Below the pieces are notes generated by a model, which did no database searches, was not told the DNA's origin, and worked only from the letters and a program-made list of their open reading frames with translations. Source: Candidatus Thorarchaeota archaeon MP11T_1 (GTDB lineage Archaea; Asgardarchaeota; Thorarchaeia; Thorarchaeales; Thorarchaeaceae). From it: 6,871 nucleotides of DNA. Numbering within the stretch: position 1 is the stretch's first letter; each line of letters begins with the position of its first letter. The stretch lies in NCBI GenBank assembly GCA_002825515.1, contig PJET01000217.1, positions 1 through 6,871 of the forward strand. The letters are read 5' to 3'. Positions 1 through 5,051 of the stretch are shown here, piece after piece. Both the position numbers and the translations under genes were made by a program.

Positions 1-507
1 GCTATCATGCTTGAACCGTTTGAGAATGTGTATTTGAGTTCTAAACTCCAAGAGGAGGTAAACTCCGCTTTTAGGACACACATGCCAACTCGGCTCTTTT
101 CTGGAGTCTTTAGCGAGATTGGTGATGCAAGCCATCCAAAGAGTGGAGTAGGACGACTTCCTCAGTGGGTATTTGAAGTGTTTGGCAAGTGGACAACCAC
201 CTTCTTCAATTGCGGTTGTCGTGAGTATCCGGAATGTGACCATGGTAAAGTAAGTCTTGGCAGATGGCTCGTTGAGAAAAGAAAAGAAGGTCTGAATCCC
301 TCCGGACTTGCACAGAAACTTCATGATGATTTTGAGCTGTGGGCATATCCTGGAGATGTCTTCTCTTGGCTTGACTCTTTAATTCATAATCTCAAAGCTG
401 TCCAAAGAATAGCTGATGTAGCTGGCAAGACAGATCTTCACGTTCAAATAGAAGACCAGATTGCTCGTATTGAGCGTCCATTGGAGAATATTGAAAGAAG
501 CGATTAG
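1..507 (+). CDS. C-terminal part of archaea-specific Ski2-like superfamily II helicase (COG1202/DUF5814 type), 5' end outside window
   Basis: This is the 3' end of a longer gene. The frame is open from base 1 (Ala-Ile before the first Met at base 7), and the TAG stop is at 505-507. The 168 visible residues contain no helicase motor motifs. They do match the tail I recall for archaea-specific Ski2-like helicases: a Cys-rich stretch (NCGCREYPECD), then a region reading LGRWLVEKRKEGLNPSGLA, then YPGDVFSWLDSLI followed by a helix ending near the C-terminus. In the full protein, ATP-driven unwinding of nucleic acid would be done by RecA domains upstream of the window. The three Cys of CGCREYPEC could bind zinc. 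Related archaeal helicases have been linked to RNA decay with a beta-CASP RNase. An intact short gene starting at base 7 is possible but less likely, since no Shine-Dalgarno site is visible in the six bases before it. The gene ends 6 bases before a convergent gene. Confidence 0.72.
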   Translation, partial: AIMLEPFENVYLSSKLQEEVNSAFRTHMPTRLFSGVFSEIGDASHPKSGVGRLPQWVFEVFGKWTTTFFNCGCREYPECDHGKVSLGRWLVEKRKEGLNPSGLAQKLHDDFELWAYPGDVFSWLDSLIHNLKAVQRIADVAGKTDLHVQIEDQIARIERPLENIERSD

Positions 508-513
508 ATTGAT

Positions 514-774
514 TTACTGAGTAGCATTATCCTTCTCAATCTCAAAGAGAACTCTAATATTGCCAACCAGTCCTGGCGGCATAGAATCAAGATTCAGGTC
601 TAGCCATTTGTGCAGGTCTCTTCTGATCGTCTCCTTCTGGTCTAATTCTGATTGCACTTCAGATCGATCCTCAGACACTAAGTGAAAGTGAGTACATCCG
701 CAGCTACATGCACCTTCTAAGACCATATCAATATCAACAGAGGTTTTTCCACACATTCTACAGACAAATATCAT
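514..774 (-). CDS. Small archaeal Zn-ribbon protein (COG3364/DUF2072, OapC/ArvC-like)
   Basis: An 86-residue protein with an N-terminal zinc-ribbon half: C5-x2-C8-G, about 14 residues, then C23-S-C25-G-C27 followed by THFHLV. This layout (Met, short strand, CxxCG, spacer, Cys/CG, aromatic strand) resembles the archaeal Zn-ribbon family COG3364/DUF2072, suspected to bind RNA. Residues about 36-62 are charged and probably helical; residues 72-80 (NIRVLFEIE) look like a closing strand. The second knuckle is irregular: CxCGC instead of CxxCG, so which Cys pair binds zinc is uncertain. The start is ATG at 774; a GGAG lies ten bases upstream, a rather long spacing. The gene faces the helicase gene tail to tail and is divergent from the Cys-rich gene at 902. 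The family match is from memory of its pattern; the zinc-ribbon nature is clear, the function is not known. Confidence 0.62.
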   Translation of the reverse strand: MIFVCRMCGKTSVDIDMVLEGACSCGCTHFHLVSEDRSEVQSELDQKETIRRDLHKWLDLNLDSMPPGLVGNIRVLFEIEKDNATQ

Positions 775-901
775 TGTGTTATCGCTCCAAACTTAAGCAT
801 CATCAAGTATCTATGAGGATTGGTATGGCTTAGGTAATACTTCCATTTTCAGGACTAGACTTATTTGGTGCTTATTAGCGCATGTTTCTGGGGCGCTTCA
901 G
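775..901. promoter_or_regulatory. Divergent intergenic region with candidate archaeal TATA elements
   Basis: This 127-base gap separates two divergently read zinc-protein genes, so it should carry promoters in both directions. On the plus strand, CTTATTTGG at 860-868 and CTTATTAGC at 871-879 are TATA-like. The second lies roughly 25-30 bases before the ATG at 902, which would suit a leaderless or very short-leader mRNA; only a weak GGGGCG (890-895) precedes that ATG. On the minus strand no single box stands out. No long open frame or tRNA-like fold was noticed here. The assignment is inference from spacing and base composition. Confidence 0.35.
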
Positions 902-1159
902 ATGGCACGAAATTGTATGTTTTGTCGCGAAAAATCAAAAATACGTTGCGACAAGTGTCGAAACGAATGTTGTCAGGATCATGCTATCAAATGCCCCAAA
1001 TGCGGTACTATTACCTGTATTCGCGACTTAAATCGTAAGGTAACCTGTCCCGCATGTCAAAAGAAACTGGACATCTGCCCTGAATGTCTTCTTAATGGTA
1101 AGATTGTACGAACAATATCTGGTATCAGGCAATGTCCCGAATGTGGATGGAATGGTTAG
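902..1159 (+). CDS. Cys-rich 85-residue protein, predicted to bind about four zinc ions
   Basis: The protein is dominated by zinc-ligand pairs: C5xxC8, C16xxC19, C23-C24xxH27, C31xxC34, C39, C49xxC52, C59xxC62 and C78xxC81, giving 15 Cys and one His in 85 residues. The N-terminal third (C-x2-C-x7-C-x2-C-x4-C-x2-H-x3-C-x2-C) has the alternating spacing of cross-brace fingers such as AN1 or B-box. The C-terminal part resembles ordinary rubredoxin-like ribbons, ending in CPECGW. Such proteins commonly mediate protein-protein or nucleic-acid contacts, but no specific function can be assigned. There is no signal peptide or membrane segment. The start is the first ATG after the divergent intergenic region; no good Shine-Dalgarno site precedes it. 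The TAG stop (1157-1159) overlaps the stop codon of the convergent DUF131 gene. The gene itself is convincing because the Cys pattern is so regular. Confidence 0.8.
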   Translation: MARNCMFCREKSKIRCDKCRNECCQDHAIKCPKCGTITCIRDLNRKVTCPACQKKLDICPECLLNGKIVRTISGIRQCPECGWNG

Positions 1160-1407
1160 GGAAACCACAGAAATGCCAGAAGAAAGAGAACAATCGCTAT
1201 AATAGCTGCAATTATCCAAATTCTCTTACCATATCCCCAAACAATTGGTATGGGGCCTAAAAGTATGATGCCTTTACTTTGTCCTCTATGCTGAACTTTT
1301 TCGAAATCTGTACGCATTAGCATAGATACAATTCCTGAGATGATGATAAGAGCTCCTATGATTATCATTGCCCATGCAAGGAGGTCGATGGGGTCCCCTA
1401 TCTGCAT
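1156..1407 (-). CDS. DUF131 (TIGR00304) family two-helix membrane protein
   Basis: An 83-residue protein with two hydrophobic helices, at about residues 8-30 and 63-82. They flank a loop with the family signature GIILLGPIPIVWG (residues 46-58). This arrangement (helix, basic linker, G-x-ILLGPIPIV-G, helix) is typical of DUF131, a widespread archaeal membrane protein family of unknown function; the usual length is under 100 residues. The start is placed at ATG 1407 because an AGGTGA Shine-Dalgarno site (1418-1413) lies five bases upstream. A GTG at 1416 in the same frame would add three residues but lies inside that site. The gene is the last of the minus-strand cluster and directly follows the 184-residue unknown gene, whose TGA stop is part of the ribosome-binding site. 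Its own TAA overlaps the stop of the convergent Cys-rich gene by four bases. Confidence 0.85.
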   Translation of the reverse strand: MQIGDPIDLLAWAMIIIGALIIISGIVSMLMRTDFEKVQHRGQSKGIILLGPIPIVWGYGKRIWIIAAIIAIVLFLLAFLWFP

Positions 1408-1412
1408 TTGCT

Positions 1413-1418
1413 TCACCT
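1413..1418 (-). promoter_or_regulatory. Shine-Dalgarno site of the DUF131 gene, embedded in the upstream stop codon
   Basis: On the minus strand the sequence reads AGGTGA, then five bases, then ATG at 1407. The TGA of this site is also the stop codon of the preceding 184-residue gene. This decides the start at 1407 over the GTG at 1416 and suggests that terminating ribosomes re-initiate on the DUF131 gene. Confidence 0.75.
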
Positions 1419-1967
1419 TGAATCAAAGATTATACTTGCAAGATCGAATTCCATTCTCTCATAACCGCCCACTTCATCTCCTTCAAATGCCCACAGAGTA
1501 ACGAGGTCTCCATAAATCTCGTATTCCAAGGTTGTTTCAATCTCCTTGATGTGTGTTCCCATGGGATACCTCCAGATGATTTCAAAATCATATGGCGCTT
1601 CTTCTTCCTCCAACCAAGTTTCAATCATGTTGGCGCCCTTTTGAAACTTGCCAGAAAAATCTATCAAATAGACTACAGATACAATGTCTGTTGCACCTTT
1701 GAGAAATATATCACAATAGTCTACTTGAGATTTCACTCGCTCATTATTGATTTCAACTCTCTCAAGATTAAGAAAATGCTGCATATTATCAGCAAACTTC
1801 TCAATCTCTTTTTTGAAAAGCCTCTCATCCCGCAAGACCTTGCGATAGTATCCTTCTGGATCAATATACTCATAACAGAGTCGTTCATGAACCTCCCCAC
1901 TCCTAGAAACTGAAAAGAATGAATCTGCATGAATTGGTTCTACCAACTCGGATAGAGCATTTTCCAC
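1413..1967 (-). CDS. Acidic cytosolic protein of unknown function, 184 residues
   Basis: I do not recognise a family. The protein is soluble and acidic. It opens with alternating hydrophobic and charged residues, followed by a probable helix at residues 42-68 (YRKVLRDERL through HFLNLE). Several predicted strands come next, including DIVSVVYLIDFSG (94-106) and FEIIWRYPMGTHI (128-140). An EEEE run lies at 120-123, and the last 35 residues alternate strands with acidic turns. No Cys pairs, nucleotide-binding loop or membrane segment is visible. The start is a GTG at 1967: it sits six bases after a strong AGGTGA site, and two in-frame TGA codons lie just upstream, so no longer form is possible. 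The ribosome-binding site overlaps the stop codon of the beta-CASP gene, so the two proteins are probably made from one mRNA and coupled in translation. That is the only hint to its role. Confidence 0.75.
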   Translation of the reverse strand: MENALSELVEPIHADSFFSVSRSGEVHERLCYEYIDPEGYYRKVLRDERLFKKEIEKFADNMQHFLNLERVEINNERVKSQVDYCDIFLKGATDIVSVVYLIDFSGKFQKGANMIETWLEEEEAPYDFEIIWRYPMGTHIKEIETTLEYEIYGDLVTLWAFEGDEVGGYERMEFDLASIIFDSR

Positions 1968-1973
1968 ATCTCA

Positions 1974-1979
1974 TCACCT
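1974..1979 (-). promoter_or_regulatory. Shine-Dalgarno site fixing a GTG start, overlapping the upstream stop codon
   Basis: The minus strand reads TAGGTGA followed by six bases and GTG at 1967. The TAG is the stop codon of the metallo-beta-lactamase gene, so its stop and the next gene's ribosome-binding site share bases. A near-consensus site at ideal spacing makes the GTG start credible although the first ATG-containing triplets nearby are out of frame. Confidence 0.75.
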
Positions 1980-2982
1980 ACTCAAGTGGTACTGCATGGA
2001 TACCATTTTCTGAAAGATGTTTTGAGAGGGTTCTTCCGTTTTCAGTGAAACAGTATGCTACTCTTGGTTTGACCTCTTTTGCGAAATCTACTAGTCCATG
2101 AAAATCAGAATGAGCACTTAACGGAAATCCCCTTTCTCTAAATTTTCCTATTGTCCATCCAGAGAGGTTGAAATATTCAAGCTTTGTTTCATATCTGGCA
2201 AAAACTGATTTTCCTAAGGTTCTTCTCATATTGTCTATTGTGTGTCTAGACGATGAACTCACTATAACTGCTCCTTCATCAAGAGTTTCGTTTAGCTTAT
2301 GGCTTCGAATTGTATGATGCTGAAGGTCTATACCATGTTGTTTGTAGACTAAACATACTTTGTCTATACTTGTATTTCCAGAAATGACTCTGAATCCACC
2401 TCGTTGGAGTAAAGCGATAGCTTCCTGAGATTTACCAAGTGAATATGCATGAAATAAAGGAATTCGTTCATCTTCAATCACACTCATTGCAGTTTCCATG
2501 ATATTATCATAGACTGTTTTTCTTGTTGGAAAAATCCATTGTGGAGTACCATAAGTTGCCTCTGTTATAAGCACATCAGCCTCAATGGGTTTTGCTGCTT
2601 TATGAACCAGACTATCAACATTGTTGAAGTCTCCAGTATATAGTACCTTGAGATTGTCATTGAACTCAAGAAGAAACATCGTAGAACCAAGCACATGACC
2701 CGCATTCAGAGCTGTAATGTTCACACCAATCTGCCCAAACATATCTCCTGGTTTGATAATTGTCTTGTTTACGAAATTGTTAGATCTCCGTGCCTGCCAC
2801 GTATCAAAGGTCCCCTCAGTAGCAATAATATGCCTAGCATTCTTCAGACCTCCAATATGATCCGAATGAGAATGTGAAAGAAGCGTTGTTTCACCCTTTA
2901 TACCAGTGTCAAGAGCGAGTCTAACGTCACCATACTCCAAGAGGAATCCGGTGCCACTTTTTCTCAGACTCACAGTAGACAT
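1978..2982 (-). CDS. Metallo-beta-lactamase/beta-CASP hydrolase, COG1236-like nuclease
   Basis: A 334-residue, probably metal-dependent phosphodiesterase of the beta-CASP branch, the group of CPSF-73, SNM1 and archaeal RNA-processing exonucleases. Visible motifs: H37-S-H39-S-D41-H42 (motif II), H96 in NAGHVLGS (III), D118 in YTGDF (IV), E141 in ITEATYG (motif A), the FHAYSLGKSQE segment of the inserted cap domain, and H291 in LSAHSD (motif B). At the expected motif C, family members have His (RNA enzymes) or Val (DNA enzymes); here the strand reads CFTENG (311-316), so neither is present. It is much shorter than aCPSF1 or RNase J and has no KH domain, closer in size to the small COG1236 exonucleases. 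The start is set at ATG 2982, with GGATGG seven bases upstream; a TTG at 3018 would add 12 residues without family support. It lies 59 bases after the GNAT-like gene and overlaps the next gene's ribosome-binding site. The substrate (RNA or DNA) is unknown. Confidence 0.85.
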   Translation of the reverse strand: MSTVSLRKSGTGFLLEYGDVRLALDTGIKGETTLLSHSHSDHIGGLKNARHIIATEGTFDTWQARRSNNFVNKTIIKPGDMFGQIGVNITALNAGHVLGSTMFLLEFNDNLKVLYTGDFNNVDSLVHKAAKPIEADVLITEATYGTPQWIFPTRKTVYDNIMETAMSVIEDERIPLFHAYSLGKSQEAIALLQRGGFRVISGNTSIDKVCLVYKQHGIDLQHHTIRSHKLNETLDEGAVIVSSSSRHTIDNMRRTLGKSVFARYETKLEYFNLSGWTIGKFRERGFPLSAHSDFHGLVDFAKEVKPRVAYCFTENGRTLSKHLSENGIHAVPLE

Positions 2983-3041
2983 GCAATAACCATCCAAGGA
3001 CAAACCAGTATAGAACAAAAGGATTTCCCACTATCAAAATT

Positions 3042-3929
3042 CTAGAGTGATTTCCTCAACAGTAATAATTTCCTACATGAAGTGATTTTGCAATTTTCTT
3101 GAAGTTCTTGAATTAGCTCAAGTTGCCCATTTCCTATAAGTGGAAGTTCAATTTGATTGATATTCCTCTCAGAAGCCTCAGCGATAAGACTGTCAGCAAT
3201 TTGGCTCCAGCTTATTGAATCCGGATCTATCATTATTGGTGTGACGCATAGTGCATTTGACAAACTCCAAAAACCTGCTAAAGCTACAACTTTTTCTTCA
3301 TCATTCACTGTCATTAGACAGCTCCTATATGCTGCGAAATCGCGAGCAAGCCATACAAATGAATTGACTAATCCCATTGATTTACTCTGATCCCAGATTA
3401 GTTCTCTTACTTGTTCTTTGTTGTCTTCCTTCATCCATTGGACTGGTTTCTCTTTGATCTTCTTGGTTATTCCGAATGAGTAATGTTCGAGGGTTCCACT
3501 CTCTGAAAATCCAATACGTTTGATTATGTCTGTCACCCAAGAATCCAATTCAAGACTCAATGGAAAGCCAAGGTTGTTCTTTCCAGTTTCAAGTGATACT
3601 AAAACATCCACATCGCGTATAGCTACTGTTCTAAAAAAAGGCAAGGATGATTTCACAATCTGATATGTTGTTGATTCTCTGAACTCCTTGAATACAGCAA
3701 CTGATGCTATTACCATAGCCAGTCGTGTTCTATCCCTGTAGATTGATGTTCCTCCAATAATCTTGTTTTCGATAGATGTCACAAAAGTTATGCTTTCAGG
3801 AAGTTGTAGAAATGCTTTTGCTAGGAGTCGGTTCAGATGACTTGATGGACTGGATGCACTAAGAAGATCTAACCAAGTATCTACTTCATTTTTGGCCAAC
3901 CTCCCGTTGAACATCACATTTTTGTTCAT
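3042..3929 (-). CDS. GNAT-fold-like protein, possibly two tandem degenerate N-acetyltransferase domains
   Basis: A 295-residue soluble protein. Residues about 47-110 follow the GNAT strand order: FVTSIENKIIGGTSIYRD, then LAMVIASVAVFKEFRE, then a helix. This corresponds to strands 2-4 and the acetyl-CoA-binding turn. The usual Q/RxxGxG/A loop is degenerate here (KEFRESTTYQIV, 81-92). A segment ending IIKRIGFSESGTLEHYSFG (135-153) is the usual closing 'GF' element of a GNAT. Residues 170-290 repeat the pattern (NDEEKVVALAGFWSL and a final strand), suggesting a second domain. The ATG at 3929 has a GAGGG site (3940-3936) six bases upstream, a clear start. The gene is first in the minus-strand cluster and divergent from the dehydrogenase operon. 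Whether it is catalytic, and on what substrate, cannot be told. The GNAT call is pattern-based and moderate in confidence; the gene itself is secure. Confidence 0.6.
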   Translation of the reverse strand: MNKNVMFNGRLAKNEVDTWLDLLSASSPSSHLNRLLAKAFLQLPESITFVTSIENKIIGGTSIYRDRTRLAMVIASVAVFKEFRESTTYQIVKSSLPFFRTVAIRDVDVLVSLETGKNNLGFPLSLELDSWVTDIIKRIGFSESGTLEHYSFGITKKIKEKPVQWMKEDNKEQVRELIWDQSKSMGLVNSFVWLARDFAAYRSCLMTVNDEEKVVALAGFWSLSNALCVTPIMIDPDSISWSQIADSLIAEASERNINQIELPLIGNGQLELIQELQENCKITSCRKLLLLRKSL

Positions 3930-3935
3930 CCATTT

Positions 3936-3940
3936 CCCTC
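3936..3940 (-). promoter_or_regulatory. Shine-Dalgarno site of the GNAT-like gene
   Basis: The minus strand reads GAGGG, six bases, then ATG at 3929. This supports that start and implies a leadered transcript, with the transcription start upstream of about 3941. Confidence 0.65.
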
Positions 3941-3956
3941 TGAGCGATCCATTGTA

Positions 3957-3980
3957 TTTTTCCTAGATATTATTCAATCT
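3957..3980. promoter_or_regulatory. AT-rich core of a divergent promoter (TATA-like, possibly bidirectional)
   Basis: The 67 bases between the GNAT-like gene and the first possible dehydrogenase start hold one AT-rich block centred on AGATATTATT (3965-3974). Read forward, it lies 25-32 bases before ATG 3997, so transcription would start close to that codon. Read backward (AATAATATCT), it lies about 25 bases before a start near 3945, which would give a short leader carrying the GAGGG site. One element could therefore serve both operons. This is inference from composition and spacing. Confidence 0.4.
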
Positions 3981-4050
3981 GGAACTCATAAGTAGTATGT
4001 ATCAAATATCGAAGGGTTTATTCATACTCAAGAGTAGCGCGAAGCTGAAA

Positions 4051-5040
4051 ATGCAGTCGCTTGTACTTACTGCAGATGGTCTTCAACTCGCGGACACGCC
4101 AATCCCCCCTCTTATGCCAGGTGATGTTCGAATAGAAGTCCGTTCAGTAGGCATATGTGGAACAGATATCTCAATCTGGAGGGGTGAATATGACGTACCC
4201 CTTCCAATCATTCTTGGTCATGAAATAGCTGGTGCTGTTCATGAGAGCTCGGTACCTGAGCTTATTCCTGGGACCATAGTGACAACTGAGATAGATGTAT
4301 CATGCGGAAGATGTTGGTACTGCCGGAGTGGAAGCCGCAACTATTGTGCAGAGAAGGAAGTACTTGGAATTACAAGAGATGGCGGTCTTTCTGAATACAT
4401 CAGTGTTCCTGCAGATCTAGTACATACTCTTCCTGCAGGTGTTGATGTAATGTCTGGCACTTTTGTCGAACCACTTGCATCTGCAATAAAGACCGTTTCT
4501 GATAGTCCAGCTGATGTTGGAGAGCCAGTACTCATTCTGGGAAGTGGTAAGATAGCTCTTCTCCTTGCACAGGTCTACGATGCAAGCGGTGCTGATGTTA
4601 TTATTGTTGGAAGAAACCGATGGCAATTAGGACTTGCACGTCAACTGGGTCTAATGAATACGCTGGATGTTTCCAACGAAGACTGGAAGAAGAAGGTAAT
4701 GGCGGCTACTCATGGCGTAGGTCCAAGAATTGTTGTTGAAGCCACTGGGAATATCGATGGCATTCGGATGGCATTTGATGTTGTCAGAAATGGTGGCATT
4801 ATTAATTTAAAGAGCATGCATGGTATTGATTTTCCATTTGACCCTACCGCGATTGTGAACAAGGAACTTACGATATACGGAGCTAGTAGAGGTCCGTATG
4901 AAAAAGCTCTTGAAATGCTTCAGAAGGGCCGAATTGAGGTTAAACGTCTGGTTTCACGAACTTTCCGATTAGAAGAAGGCACCAAGGCTTTTGAATATGC
5001 AAATCAACCATCTGTGACAAAAGTCGTAATTAACATCTGA
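4051..5040 (+). CDS. Zinc-dependent medium-chain alcohol/polyol dehydrogenase (MDR superfamily)
   Basis: A 329-residue NAD(P)-dependent oxidoreductase of the MDR type, oxidising an alcohol or sugar-alcohol to a carbonyl; the substrate is not readable. Catalytic zinc ligands are C36 (GICGTD), H57-E58 (LGHE) and E140 (FVEPLA). The structural zinc lobe has C85, C88, C91 and C99 at classical spacing. The Rossmann fold starts at VLILGSGKIA (160-169), where the third Gly of GxGxxG is Ala. The second strand ends in VGRNR (186-190) instead of an acidic residue, which leans toward NADP(H). The start at 4051 is chosen because MQSLVLTADG matches the family N-terminus and puts C36 and H57 at normal positions; an upstream ATG at 3997 would add 18 residues. 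It leads the operon: EndoQ begins 11 bases after its TGA, from a ribosome-binding site overlapping that stop. A biochemical link to EndoQ is not obvious. Confidence 0.88.
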   Translation: MQSLVLTADGLQLADTPIPPLMPGDVRIEVRSVGICGTDISIWRGEYDVPLPIILGHEIAGAVHESSVPELIPGTIVTTEIDVSCGRCWYCRSGSRNYCAEKEVLGITRDGGLSEYISVPADLVHTLPAGVDVMSGTFVEPLASAIKTVSDSPADVGEPVLILGSGKIALLLAQVYDASGADVIIVGRNRWQLGLARQLGLMNTLDVSNEDWKKKVMAATHGVGPRIVVEATGNIDGIRMAFDVVRNGGIINLKSMHGIDFPFDPTAIVNKELTIYGASRGPYEKALEMLQKGRIEVKRLVSRTFRLEEGTKAFEYANQPSVTKVVINI

Positions 5041-5044
5041 GGGG
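5039..5044 (+). promoter_or_regulatory. Shine-Dalgarno site of the EndoQ gene, overlapping the dehydrogenase stop
   Basis: The sequence GAGGGG begins inside the TGA stop of the dehydrogenase and lies seven bases before ATG 5052. It fixes the EndoQ start and ties its translation to the upstream gene. Confidence 0.75.
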
Positions 5045-5051
5045 TCCGTGA

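Noticed and set aside
775..901. Small RNA or riboswitch in the divergent gap
   Set aside because: No stable stem-loop or known motif was seen; the gap is explained by two promoters.
1551..1913. Open frame of 120 codons on the plus strand
   Set aside because: It lies antisense to the 184-residue gene, which has a strong ribosome-binding site; the translation has no recognisable motif and odd composition.
1430..1930. Two minus-strand open frames (1430-1624 and 1733-1930) in another frame of the 184-residue gene
   Set aside because: Both are contained in a better supported gene, with Lys/Arg/Ser-rich translations typical of shadow frames.
1978..2982. Calling the beta-CASP protein RNase J or aCPSF1
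   Set aside because: It is far shorter, has no KH domains and lacks the usual motif C residue.
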